A stretch of DNA of 8,407 nt from Clostridiaceae bacterium (GCA_016295355.1 JAEDLK010000047.1:1-8407); one strand, 5' to 3'; shown: positions 1 through 7,459, counted from the first letter of the stretch. Numbers and translations: made by a program. Notes: generated by a model from the letters alone, not told the origin.

Positions 1-56
1 CCACTCGCTCCCGAAAACTGTGACTTAAACAATTTTGTATGGGTATTTTTACTCAC
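1..56 (-). CDS. Possible start of an unidentified gene, cut by window edge
   Basis: A reading frame opens with GTG at 56-54 and stays open to the window edge for 18 codons (it begins VSKNTHTKLFKSQFSG). An in-frame TGA lies just upstream, so GTG is the first usable start. A well-formed leftward promoter lies about 80 bases upstream, which is the main reason to take this frame seriously. Against it, there is no clear Shine-Dalgarno sequence before the GTG. I do not recognise the product. It could be a real gene of the element (for example a recombinase or regulator), or the true start may lie beyond the window. Confidence 0.25.
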   Translation of the reverse strand, partial: MSKNTHTKLFKSQFSGAS

Positions 57-106
57 ATTATCGAGAGTGTTCAGATTATCCGTAAAATACGGACTATCAA
101 GATTTT

Positions 107-127
107 TGTTGTCACTGTGTTGTCACT
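107..127. repeat. Tandem 10-base direct repeat in the leader of the left-edge promoter
   Basis: TGTTGTCACT occurs at 107-116 and again at 118-127, separated by one base, giving a period of 11, close to one helical turn. On the minus strand it reads AGTGACAACA twice. The pair sits right after the expected transcription start of the promoter at 139-167, a typical place for a repressor operator. The short inverted repeat CCGTA-AAA-TACGG at 80-92 lies further downstream. The operator role is inference. Confidence 0.5.
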
Positions 128-138
128 TCAACGAAGAT

Positions 139-167
139 ATTATACATCATTAGCATAACAATTTCAA
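139..167 (-). promoter_or_regulatory. Sigma-A-type promoter firing leftward
   Basis: On the minus strand TTGAAA (162-167) is followed by exactly 17 bases and TATAAT (139-144), nearly consensus for the housekeeping sigma factor. Transcription should start near 132 and run out of the window to the left. It lies immediately after the gajB stop codon, and I see no hairpin terminator between gajB and this promoter, so read-through from the Gabija operon could add to it. It implies a gene to the left that is transcribed independently. Confidence 0.65.
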
Positions 168-180
168 TAATTGATCTACA

Positions 181-1992
181 TTAATCAACTTTAGCATTAA
201 TGAGTTTTATACCACTCATGCTAACCATACAGGAAAAACAACTATCTTTCGACTCGCCATAAGCATTATATCTATACGCGCTCGCTGAAACATAAACTTG
301 TTTTCTTGCTCTCGTAACACCAACATAAAATACAGATAATTCATCAAGAAGCAACTTCTTAGTATTGGCATCGATAGGTGTTGGCAAAACACATTTACAC
401 CCTTTTAACGAAGAATACTTACTTGCACAACCTTTACACGTATAGTAGTTTGGAAACATCCACCTTTCTGTGTCAGGCAAAAAAACATATTGCCACTCTA
501 ATCCTTTGGCGCCGTGTATAGTCGTAATTATTATGTTGGCATCAACATACTCCATAGCTTGTTTAAGTTGCCTGTTTTCAAAAATATCTGTTAATAAAGC
601 ATATTTATCTTCCGCGGAAATCGTCGCATAATCAACAGACATTTTTTCGATTAATGCCCCTAATAAGCATATGAGGGAATTTATTGTTTTGTTTGAGCTG
701 GTGGCGTATGCATTAGAAACACTTTCTGCAAAGGATATCAACGACTGTTTACTAATATTCTTTCTTTGGCCAAATTTGGCTATAAATAAGTCTTGACATT
801 TTATATGAAAATCAATATAGTCAGGATCTTCGTCAGTAAACATACCATAAAAATAGTTAATACCCTTGCTACTTAAAGTCGCTTCAATAACGTTCGAGTT
901 TGGATTTCTTCCCCTACATAAAATCGCAATTTTTGTGCTAGGTTCGGCTTCTAGCAAGCATCCAATTTTATCTACGATTTGACTAGCCTCATCTTCTTGG
1001 TTATCACCCCAAAAAGCAGATAGATTGGAAACATTTTCTTCTTCCACATATGCGAATTCGCTTTGAGCATTCGCTCTGATATTAGCATCAAGTTTAAGCA
1101 TTTCTTGATTATAACGAAATCGATAATTTTGATTAAGCGTTATAGAGGTCATATTATATTGTTCTGCTGCAACACTCATAATATTGGGAAGGGCGCCGAT
1201 AAACCCGTAGATTCGTTGTAACGGGTCACCTAAAAACAACAATTGAGTTTCATTGGATATTAATTGTTTGAGTAATTCCCAAGCAATGCTATTCGTATCC
1301 TGAAATTCGTCAACAATAATCAACGGATAATAATGCTGGTAAAATATTTTGATTTTTGGAAACTTTGCAAACAAGTCAATCACAAAAAGTATAACAGCAT
1401 TATGGGTAATAAAACCCATTGGCAACAAATTTTTAGATACAATTTGGTTGTAAAGTTGCAAGTCTTCTTGTGTAGGAAAATGACCTTCTTTAATCTGCTG
1501 TTCTACTCGCGCCGTTACTCGAACATCTTCTTGCGTCAACAAACAGGCAATATCTGAATACTTCGAAATTTCATTATCGCCAATTGCTTTGAATGTATTA
1601 ATATCTTTTCGTAAGGCATCGAATAATAAATAGCCGTATTTTTTTAAAACCGTTTTGCAAAATCCATGATAATTTGTTACTGTCGCTTTTTCGTTTATGA
1701 TAGTGGGATTGTTTTTTGCATTTATTAATGCAGGGAGTTTTTCGGAAATTTCTCGCTTAACTTTTAATGCAGCGTTAACACTAAATGTCAATCCTAAGAT
1801 TCGTTTGGGATTTGGTATGCTGCCAACAGCAAACAAGTATGCAATACGACTAATCATTGTTGTTGTCTTTCCATATCCGGCAGGCGCCTCAACGATCACT
1901 CTTGGAGCTTCCGAAAATATAACTTCTAATTGTTTTTCATCGCCTTCATGTTGCTGCGAAAGCAATTCCTTTAAAGCGTCAATGTTAGGCAT
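181..1992 (-). CDS. gajB: Gabija GajB-like UvrD/Rep-type superfamily 1 helicase
   Basis: This 603-residue protein has the ordered motifs of UvrD/Rep helicases: Walker A APAGYGKTT (36-44), Walker B with DEFQDT (228-233), GDPLQRIYGF (255-264), LNQNYRFR (287-294), TTIHGAKGLEW (490-500) and VGVTRARK (557-564). In Gabija, GajB is the NTPase/helicase partner of the GajA nuclease and is needed for defence against phage. The start is supported by AGGAGG nine bases upstream, inside the end of gajA; the two genes overlap by 8 bases, which suggests translational coupling. The protein is longer than the roughly 500-residue GajB of the best studied system. An unusual feature is a cysteine group, CKGC (519-522) and CKC (532-534), between the last two helicase motifs, plus CFSC at 585-588 near the C terminus; it may bind metal. 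The alternative is a generic UvrD-like helicase, but the GajA neighbour argues for Gabija. Confidence 0.88.
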   Translation of the reverse strand: MPNIDALKELLSQQHEGDEKQLEVIFSEAPRVIVEAPAGYGKTTTMISRIAYLFAVGSIPNPKRILGLTFSVNAALKVKREISEKLPALINAKNNPTIINEKATVTNYHGFCKTVLKKYGYLLFDALRKDINTFKAIGDNEISKYSDIACLLTQEDVRVTARVEQQIKEGHFPTQEDLQLYNQIVSKNLLPMGFITHNAVILFVIDLFAKFPKIKIFYQHYYPLIIVDEFQDTNSIAWELLKQLISNETQLLFLGDPLQRIYGFIGALPNIMSVAAEQYNMTSITLNQNYRFRYNQEMLKLDANIRANAQSEFAYVEEENVSNLSAFWGDNQEDEASQIVDKIGCLLEAEPSTKIAILCRGRNPNSNVIEATLSSKGINYFYGMFTDEDPDYIDFHIKCQDLFIAKFGQRKNISKQSLISFAESVSNAYATSSNKTINSLICLLGALIEKMSVDYATISAEDKYALLTDIFENRQLKQAMEYVDANIIITTIHGAKGLEWQYVFLPDTERWMFPNYYTCKGCASKYSSLKGCKCVLPTPIDANTKKLLLDELSVFYVGVTRARKQVYVSASAYRYNAYGESKDSCFSCMVSMSGIKLINAKVD

Positions 1993-3712
1993 TTTTCGCT
2001 ACCTCCTCAGCCTTTTTAATTGCATCGGCATAGCAAGGTGGTATTTGTTCTTTCGTCAACGTATCACCTATTAAACGTCCCAACAGAATACCTTTCTTCT
2101 TCATAAACCAAGCAGAATACATATTGCAAAATTCATTTACATCGCCAATCGATATATCTGATAATTTTTTTGGAGTGTATGTTGAAATATCAATACCCAT
2201 TTTCGTTAAAGGCTTCTTAACATAATCTTTACTTAAAACATTGTTTTCACCATCTGAATCTAATTCCCGAACTATCTGTTTTATAACGGAAGTTTGCCCC
2301 AGACTATAGAGGTGCTTAACAACTTCTATTTCAAAACATAATTCGTTTGTAAAAAACTCGTCCGATGCAGGCGTCTTACCATCTTTAACATCTCCATCAT
2401 AAATTGCAATGCTTGGAATTGCAAATGCATTAAGTAGATACTTTAATGGTTTAATCGTGCCTTCGCCACCAGCATTAATAACACTAATACCTAAATCATC
2501 CAAAGAAATATCAAGTGTTTCGGAAAACGAAGGTATACAACCATATTCAGTCTGTCCTTCGATTAAAATCACGCATTTTGCATAAAAAGCTTCTTTGATT
2601 TCGGGAAAATGCATAAGTAGATGTTTTTCATTTTCATCTATTAAATTCAAAGAAACGCCACTAATTATTTTCGTCGCATTGTTATCTTGATAAAAACGAA
2701 CAAGGTTTCGATAATCACCAACTAACGCATCAGTAGAATGTGTAACGATAACCAATTGTCCGTCGAGACCGTCAATGCCAAAGCACATTCTTAGCAGTTC
2801 AATAAAATCATTATCTTTGTTCTGCAAAATTTGCTTGTAATATCTAATTAATGATCTTTGTAGAAATGGGTGTAGATGAACTTCTGGCTCATCTACAGAA
2901 AGAATAATAGGTAAAATCTTTTTACCATTATCATCGGTATATAGATGTTCCTCGAAATTAATAGATTTGCTTTTATATATGTTCATTATTTGACACAATA
3001 CATTTATTGTGGCCATAGCAATAAACTGTACACCACTTCCGGTGTATTCGATTTTTCGATCACCATCCGAAAGGAAAAACAACTTTGAAAGCATCTCATT
3101 AGGGGTAGGGGCAACCGTAGCTTTAATTGAATAATCTTTAAAACTTTTGATTTTATTTAGGCGTTCATTGATATGTTCTTTCAAATTTTCTATTCTCTCA
3201 GAATTTAGAAATGACTCCTCATCTGCATTTTCTTCAAAGTATCTATCGATAATATTGCCAACTAATAATCCGGCACCCTTTTGGGTATCTATGCGCAACT
3301 CCTTGCTTGGCAAAGCGTTGGTGTCATATTTTATATAATGGATTTTTTTGAGCTGTTTAGTTTGAATACTTTCACCAGTATCACAACTAACACAAGTTGC
3401 AAAACTTTCATCAATTTTTTGTGTGTAACGCAATTTGATTGTTGTGGGATCTTCCGGAGAAAAGTTATCACCAAAAAAGCCCAATTCATTAGGTAAAAGT
3501 TGAAGTTCTAAAACAACTTCGATTGGTATGTCGGGATTTTTAAAGTCCTTTTCATCAAACGACTTGCCATTGCATACCGTATCTAAAAGAAACAAAAAAT
3601 TACTTTTCCCAAGATTATTCTCTCCAATGAGGTAATTGCTTTCAGGGTGAAGCACCATTGAGTTGCCGTCGATATTTCTATAGTTCACAACGCTTATTGA
3701 TTTTATTTTCAT
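1985..3712 (-). CDS. gajA: Gabija GajA-like OLD-family ATPase/TOPRIM endonuclease
   Basis: The 575-residue product has an ABC-type ATPase domain followed by a TOPRIM nuclease domain. Visible motifs are Walker A GENNLGKSN (30-38), a signature-like TGSGVQF (224-230), Walker B with VDEPEVHLHP (273-282), the H-loop VTHSTD (323-328), TOPRIM glutamates in EGQTE (385-389), NAGGEGT (413-419), the DGD metal site (439-441), and a lysine-rich KKKGILLGRL stretch near the C terminus as in other OLD nucleases. GajA homologues form a DNA endonuclease that is inhibited by nucleotides and activated when phage replication depletes them; that is family knowledge. Length fits the known family (about 580). I chose ATG at 3712 over the upstream ATG at 3775 because the latter overlaps the -10 box of the promoter at 3764-3792. 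TAGGAG lies 11 bases before 3712. It is first in a two-gene operon with gajB. Confidence 0.9.
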   Translation of the reverse strand: MKIKSISVVNYRNIDGNSMVLHPESNYLIGENNLGKSNFLFLLDTVCNGKSFDEKDFKNPDIPIEVVLELQLLPNELGFFGDNFSPEDPTTIKLRYTQKIDESFATCVSCDTGESIQTKQLKKIHYIKYDTNALPSKELRIDTQKGAGLLVGNIIDRYFEENADEESFLNSERIENLKEHINERLNKIKSFKDYSIKATVAPTPNEMLSKLFFLSDGDRKIEYTGSGVQFIAMATINVLCQIMNIYKSKSINFEEHLYTDDNGKKILPIILSVDEPEVHLHPFLQRSLIRYYKQILQNKDNDFIELLRMCFGIDGLDGQLVIVTHSTDALVGDYRNLVRFYQDNNATKIISGVSLNLIDENEKHLLMHFPEIKEAFYAKCVILIEGQTEYGCIPSFSETLDISLDDLGISVINAGGEGTIKPLKYLLNAFAIPSIAIYDGDVKDGKTPASDEFFTNELCFEIEVVKHLYSLGQTSVIKQIVRELDSDGENNVLSKDYVKKPLTKMGIDISTYTPKKLSDISIGDVNEFCNMYSAWFMKKKGILLGRLIGDTLTKEQIPPCYADAIKKAEEVAKNA

Positions 3713-3763
3713 ATTTATCAACGCTCCTACATTTTCAACCTTTTTAAAATAACTCTTTGTACC

Positions 3764-3792
3764 ATTATACAACATTTCCCAGACAAAAACAA
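3764..3792 (-). promoter_or_regulatory. Promoter of the gajA-gajB operon
   Basis: TTGTTT (3787-3792) and a perfect TATAAT (3764-3769) are 17 bases apart on the minus strand. Transcription would begin near 3757, leaving a leader of about 45 bases before the gajA start at 3712. It lies just after the terminator of the sigma/anti-sigma operon, so the defence genes appear to be transcribed on their own. The boxes look like housekeeping sigma-A, not like an ECF promoter. No operator repeat is obvious. Confidence 0.65.
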
Positions 3793-3820
3793 TAAAACAT
3801 GCTGGAGTTTAATTTACCAT

Positions 3821-3851
3821 AACAAATAGGCGCCGCATTTCTGCGACGCCT
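3821..3851 (-). terminator. Intrinsic terminator of the sigma/anti-sigma operon
   Basis: In minus-strand RNA, AGGCGUCGCA and UGCGGCGCCU pair over 10 positions (one U-G pair) around a GAAA tetraloop (3828-3851), followed by AUUUGUU. The hairpin begins 17 bases after the anti-sigma stop codon. Read on the plus strand the stem contains a C-A mismatch and has only a short T run, so the minus direction is the better fit. The U tract is imperfect. Confidence 0.75.
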
Positions 3852-3867
3852 TTCGTGTCATATTAGT

Positions 3868-5157
3868 TTATTCCGGAATCTGAAAATTTGCAGCCTTGCT
3901 TGATGTTGTATGGGTTACAGTTTCTTCACTGCCCAATTCCGGTGCCTCATCTTCTTTGCCGCTATCAAACGTGATGTTCACGTCAGCTATCGTTTGAGCG
4001 AATGTTATCGTATTAGTTTGTGCATCAATTTCGCCCTCATATACGACTTTAACATATTCACCTTCTTTGATATGATTAGTTTCAAAGTATCTGGATATCC
4101 GTATATCATTAAGCGGAACCTTATAGACAATACCTTCCGACGGATCATTACACAAAGAGGAGTCATCAATCAAAACATATTCATCGGTGAAGCTCGTCAC
4201 TTTTCCGATGATGGATTGCTCATACGGTTCAAACTCCGCTTCTTCCGAGTGTTCACGGGCATATTCAATTATCTTGTTCGCAGCATCTTCGCCAATATAG
4301 AAGAGATATCCCCAATTGAATACATTCGTATCTAAATAACCGTCTTCCGTAATCGTAAGAACGTGCTTGTACACACCCAATGCATTTGCGGTAACGGTAA
4401 ACGAGATATAATTCCTATCGTACTTGCTCCAATTCAGTCCATTTTCTTCGATGAAGGTTGCTTCGTCGCAATCAGATAAAACTTCCCAGATATAGTCATC
4501 GTTGGTCAGTTTATAATATTTACTGTCCGCTCCGCCGTCATCTTCGGAAAATCGTTCCAATGAAGTTAGTTTTGACAAATCCACGTTTTCAAATAGTTCG
4601 CCTAAAGTGTTGGGTGGATTGTATTCTTCCTTCTTATACGAATAAAACTTATCCGACAACTTAACAGCAACAAATTCGTCTCTGTTCACATTATCTATTA
4701 GATAAACATCCGCATCAACTGTGTGCCGTTCTTCGGTGACATGATCATATCCCACGATAGAATATGTGCCAATCTTTTCTCCAACAAATTCCTCGGAAAT
4801 TGTTCGACCGCCATTTTTTGTGAATTTGACGCCATCAAGCATCAACTCATAATACCTTTCGGATTCGGATAAATAATCCCACGGCCACATAATAGCAAGA
4901 GTATCTTCCGTTACAAGGAACTCTTTATATCTCCCTTCGTTTGCATTTGGTGTTTTTTCTCCGCCGGGCACTTTACCAACATCCGACAACGAAGGTAAAA
5001 TAAACGTGACAGCAACGGCTACAACAGCAAAACAGGCGGCTACGGAACCCCATTTAAGCCAAAAGTTTGGCTTTTCTTTTCGTTTGCACTCTGCGGCAGC
5101 TTCAACGAGGTCATCATCGAGGTTACCGATGGCATTTGAAAATCTCGGTTTCTTCAT
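3868..5157 (-). CDS. Membrane-anchored probable anti-sigma factor with extracytoplasmic domain
   Basis: The 429-residue protein has a short cytoplasmic N terminus with an acidic NLDDDLVEAA segment (12-21), a single membrane segment at about 35-55 (GSVAACFAVVAVAVTFILP) with a positively charged stretch before it, and an external region of about 370 residues. This layout and its 4-base ATGA overlap with the sigma-factor gene point to an anti-sigma factor that holds the sigma factor at the membrane. I see no HxxxCxxC zinc-binding motif, so it is not a classic ZAS type. Residues about 315-395 look like a small beta-rich domain (GKVTSFTDEYVLIDD..., then GEYVKVVYEGEID), possibly OB-like as in DUF3221; that is tentative. 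AAGGAGGG at 5167-5174 is its ribosome binding site. The signal sensed outside the cell is unknown. Confidence 0.65.
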   Translation of the reverse strand: MKKPRFSNAIGNLDDDLVEAAAECKRKEKPNFWLKWGSVAACFAVVAVAVTFILPSLSDVGKVPGGEKTPNANEGRYKEFLVTEDTLAIMWPWDYLSESERYYELMLDGVKFTKNGGRTISEEFVGEKIGTYSIVGYDHVTEERHTVDADVYLIDNVNRDEFVAVKLSDKFYSYKKEEYNPPNTLGELFENVDLSKLTSLERFSEDDGGADSKYYKLTNDDYIWEVLSDCDEATFIEENGLNWSKYDRNYISFTVTANALGVYKHVLTITEDGYLDTNVFNWGYLFYIGEDAANKIIEYAREHSEEAEFEPYEQSIIGKVTSFTDEYVLIDDSSLCNDPSEGIVYKVPLNDIRISRYFETNHIKEGEYVKVVYEGEIDAQTNTITFAQTIADVNITFDSGKEDEAPELGSEETVTHTTSSKAANFQIPE

Positions 5158-5708
5158 ATTTCAACGCCCTCCTTAATGAGATAGTCTCTTAGTTTGTTTC
5201 GGGTGTAGAACAACATATTTTTGACCTTACTCTCGGTAAAGCCGAAGCGCTCTGCAATATCTCCGATGGTATCGAAGAAGAAATACTTTCGAATAAAGAC
5301 ATTTCGTGCCTCTTCTTTTTGATTACGCAAGAACGCACTGATCAGTTTACCAACATCCTCATCACTCACATCAGGTGCATACCGTTCGTCCGGCAATACT
5401 GCCGCAAGTTCATCTAAGGATAGAAGCACCTCTACCGTCCGTTTTTCACGTTTCATAAACTCAAATCGCTTCAAAGATAGATTTCTCGCAATCTTACAGA
5501 CAAACGACATAAGATTGTTAGGACGTGTGGGAGGGATTGCATTCCACACACCAACGTATGTATCGTTTACACATTCCTCCGAATCTTCGTGATTGTGTAA
5601 AACATTGTAGGCGATGCTATGACAGAGCTTGCCGTACTTTGCATCCGTCTCCTTGATAGCCTGTTCGTCCCGTTCAAAGTAGAGTTCTATGATTCTCAGA
5701 TCATCCAT
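5154..5708 (-). CDS. Sigma-70 family (ECF-type) RNA polymerase sigma factor
   Basis: The 184-residue product has a region 2 (about 10-90, with ECVNDTYVGVWNAIPP and the following SFVCKIARNLSLKR core-binding and -10 recognition part) and a region 4 helix-turn-helix (about 125-180, with DTIGDIAERFGFTESKVKNM). Regions 1 and 3 are absent, as expected of ECF-type factors. It should redirect RNA polymerase to a small set of promoters when released by the membrane protein encoded next. ATG at 5708 is preferred because GGGAGGTG (5715-5722) stands six bases upstream; the longer GTG frame start at 5747 has no such site. It is first in its operon and overlaps the next gene by four bases. Its targets cannot be read from this window. 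Confidence 0.88.
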   Translation of the reverse strand: MDDLRIIELYFERDEQAIKETDAKYGKLCHSIAYNVLHNHEDSEECVNDTYVGVWNAIPPTRPNNLMSFVCKIARNLSLKRFEFMKREKRTVEVLLSLDELAAVLPDERYAPDVSDEDVGKLISAFLRNQKEEARNVFIRKYFFFDTIGDIAERFGFTESKVKNMLFYTRNKLRDYLIKEGVEI

Positions 5709-5777
5709 GTTGTTCACCTCCCTTGTCTGACCTAAAAGCGCTTTCACTTATTAAGTACGTTTTTTTCGGCGTTGGTC

Positions 5778-5802
5778 TTAAAAAAGCAGCTAACTTTTTT
5801 AA
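5778..5802. repeat. Inverted repeat over the sigma-operon transcription start
   Basis: TTAAAAAAG (5778-5786) and CTTTTTTAA (5794-5802) are perfect 9-base inverted arms with a 7-base spacer. The repeat begins just inside the -10 box and covers the expected start near 5797. It could be an operator for a dimeric regulator or a hairpin at the 5' end of the mRNA. The A/T-rich arms make chance occurrence in a low-GC region possible. Confidence 0.45.
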
Positions 5803-5803
5803 A

Positions 5804-5832
5804 ATTATATCATAAAGAATAAAGTTTTTCCA
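5804..5832 (-). promoter_or_regulatory. Extended -10 promoter of the sigma/anti-sigma operon
   Basis: On the minus strand TGGAAA (5827-5832) is followed by 17 bases and TATAAT (5804-5809), with TG one base before the -10 box (extended -10). Start would be near 5797 with a leader of about 88 bases before the sigma-factor ATG. This is a housekeeping-type promoter; I see no second ECF-like promoter, so autoregulation is not evident. Confidence 0.65.
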
Positions 5833-5840
5833 CTATACGC

Positions 5841-5879
5841 AAAAATGACGGCAGAGAGAAGAATCTCCCTACCGCCGTC
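5841..5879 (-). terminator. Strong intrinsic terminator of the mob-tnpV transcript
   Basis: In minus-strand RNA, GACGGC pairs with GCCGUC and, after a small bulge (GGU), AGGGAGA pairs with UCUCUCU around a UUCU loop (5847-5879). A five-U tract follows (5841-5846 on the plus strand reads AAAAAT). The stem starts six bases past the tnpV stop and ends right before the sigma-operon promoter, so it isolates the mobility genes from the cargo. Confidence 0.85.
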
Positions 5880-5885
5880 CTTCGG

Positions 5886-6263
5886 TTAGTTGTAAATTAT
5901 ATCGTGATTTACGATTTCTGTGGCTCTGCTGCGGATGTTATTCATCCGAGCGACCCACTCCATTTGATTGTCTGCTTTGAGTTTTTCGGTTACGCCCTCA
6001 CGCTCTGCCATCCGTTTTACGAGCCGAAAAAACATATCCTCTGCCTGCTTGTTTACGTCGGCAAGGTGTCTGTTCAGTTCGCATTTTGTGAGCAAGGTCG
6101 TATGAAAACCTTTGCGGTGCGCCTTGATATATTGCAAGTGCCGCTGTCCCCAAATGCCGACTTCGACTTGTTCTTCGGCGGGTAATACAAGGTCAGGCAG
6201 ATAATAATCTCCCTGCAGGGTGTAGCTGATACCCGTTCTTTCGTCTGTGAAATGCTGTTTCAT
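5886..6263 (-). CDS. tnpV: TnpV-family transposon-encoded protein
   Basis: The 125-residue protein matches what I know of TnpV: an N-terminal ISYTLQGDYYLPDL (12-25), IWGQRHLQYIKAHRK (37-51), and a C-terminal QMEWVARMNNIRSRATEIV (100-118). TnpV was named in the Tn4451/Tn4453 mobilizable transposons of Clostridium and is common in Clostridia integrative elements; its biochemical role is not known. AAGGAGG lies eight bases before the ATG. It follows the relaxase gene by 21 bases in the same direction, so the two are likely cotranscribed and end at the terminator at 5841-5879. No truncation is visible. Confidence 0.85.
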   Translation of the reverse strand: MKQHFTDERTGISYTLQGDYYLPDLVLPAEEQVEVGIWGQRHLQYIKAHRKGFHTTLLTKCELNRHLADVNKQAEDMFFRLVKRMAEREGVTEKLKADNQMEWVARMNNIRSRATEIVNHDIIYN

Positions 6264-6284
6264 TGTGTTGTCCTCCTTATAATT

Positions 6285-7445
6285 TTATCTTGAGCGTTCA
6301 TCACGCCGTTTAACTTTATTTGCTCTTGCTTGTTCAAGCAGATTGTCAATCTGTTTGCTGCCGAATACCTTTCGGAGCAGTTTATAATCACGCAGATCTT
6401 CACGAAGATATTCGTTTTCATTCTCCAAAGCCGCCACCCGATTTTTCAATCTCTCGTTGCTACTCGCAAGAGAATGGTTGGCGGTGCGCCACCGTTCAAA
6501 ATCGGTTCTCGCTTCAAAATACCTACTCAGCGTTTTAATAACAAGCGCCTTTAATCGCTTTATCAGCGGATCGACAAACTTGGTCTTATAACTCCGTGCC
6601 GACATCATTGCCGTAGGTTCGGGCAACCGATATTCAGGCTCGTTTTCAAAATTTTGCGAGATGGTCGTGATAACCTTTGCACTCTCGGTGAGGTTTTCAA
6701 TCTGCTTTTCGAGAATATTCGCTTCGTCGGTTTTCTCCTTGACAACCGCATCCAACTCCGCTAATTCTCGTTGTCGTTCCTGCAATTTATAATCGATAAC
6801 ATCGAGGTGCGGACGTTCCATTCCTTTGCGCTCCCACTCAATTCCGTGTCGTTCCATAATGGCAGCGAGCTGTTCTTTTTCGGCTTGTATCCACCTTGCC
6901 CACTCGCTGTCCTTCTTGTGAACACCGACAAAACCTTGCGCCTTTAACGCTTGCTTGAGGGATACTCTTGTTTCAAGTCCACGCTTGCCGTCGGTCTTGA
7001 TAAAAGGTACAAAGTCGATGTGCAAGTGGGGTGTTGCTTCATCCAAATGAATGTGCGCCGAGAACACTCTGAGGTTGGGATTACGCTCGACAAACCCTTT
7101 CATATACTCGTCAAGTATCTCGGTGGCGAGCTTTCCGGTGTCGCTATCGACGGCGGTATTCTCCCAATCACCAATCTGCATTATGATTTCGTGGAACGGT
7201 TTTTCTTGCTTTCCGAAGCGTATTTTTTCGTAATAATCATCTATCATACGGTCGGTTCTCGTTTGCTTGGCATTGTATTTTTCGAGTGCTTCATCAAACA
7301 ATTCGTGGTAAACATCACGGATATTTTCATCACAGTAGGCAATGTTTTGGTGCGACCTTTCGGGATCAACATTGCCTGCGTGAAAGGTGCGATTGTTGTG
7401 TCTGAGCGAGCCTTTTCCGACCATTCCGCTTATCGTTCTTTTCAA
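6285..7445 (-). CDS. mobV: MOBV-family relaxase (plasmid recombination/mobilization protein, Pre/Mob)
   Basis: With the TTG start chosen here the protein has 386 residues. Its N terminus carries LRHNNR (14-19), corresponding to the KHNER segment of MobM of pMV158 whose histidine is the nicking nucleophile (here His16), and PERSHQN (28-34), like the PSRSHLN segment there. The metal-binding motif HIHLDEATPHLH lies at 131-142. The C-terminal half is rich in charged heptads (about 215-260 and 335-375), likely coiled coil. Such enzymes nick oriT and lead the strand into a recipient using another element's conjugation machinery. TTG at 7445 is supported by AAGGAAGTGAT just upstream and by the MKRTISGMVGKGS start usual for this group; the frame runs open to ATG 7541 but that extension covers the hairpin region. 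It is followed by tnpV. Confidence 0.9.
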   Translation of the reverse strand: MKRTISGMVGKGSLRHNNRTFHAGNVDPERSHQNIAYCDENIRDVYHELFDEALEKYNAKQTRTDRMIDDYYEKIRFGKQEKPFHEIIMQIGDWENTAVDSDTGKLATEILDEYMKGFVERNPNLRVFSAHIHLDEATPHLHIDFVPFIKTDGKRGLETRVSLKQALKAQGFVGVHKKDSEWARWIQAEKEQLAAIMERHGIEWERKGMERPHLDVIDYKLQERQRELAELDAVVKEKTDEANILEKQIENLTESAKVITTISQNFENEPEYRLPEPTAMMSARSYKTKFVDPLIKRLKALVIKTLSRYFEARTDFERWRTANHSLASSNERLKNRVAALENENEYLREDLRDYKLLRKVFGSKQIDNLLEQARANKVKRRDERSR

Positions 7446-7448
7446 ATA

Positions 7449-7459
7449 ATCACTTCCTT
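7449..7459 (-). promoter_or_regulatory. Ribosome binding site that fixes the TTG start of the relaxase
   Basis: AAGGAAGTGAT on the minus strand differs by one base from the full complement of the 16S rRNA 3' end (AAGGAGGTGAT). The last base is three bases from TTG 7445, and the GGAAG core about seven. No comparable site precedes the ATG at 7541. Confidence 0.8.

Noticed and set aside
1..153. Plus-strand frame open from the left edge to TAG at 151
   Set aside because: About 50 codons of hydrophobic sequence running over the promoter and direct repeats, with no recognisable family; length is within chance, although the 3' end of a gene from the left cannot be fully excluded.
3713..3775. Longer gajA with a start at ATG 3775
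   Set aside because: That ATG is inside or upstream of the TATAAT box of the gajA promoter, so it would not be in the mRNA; ATG 3712 has a ribosome binding site and begins the conserved MKIKSISVVNYRNI sequence.
5709..5747. Longer sigma factor with a GTG start at 5747
   Set aside because: The ribosome binding site at 5715-5722 lies inside this extension and fits ATG 5708.
5746..5756. Small palindrome ACTTATTAAGT in the sigma-factor leader
   Set aside because: Five-base arms in an AT-rich stretch are expected by chance.
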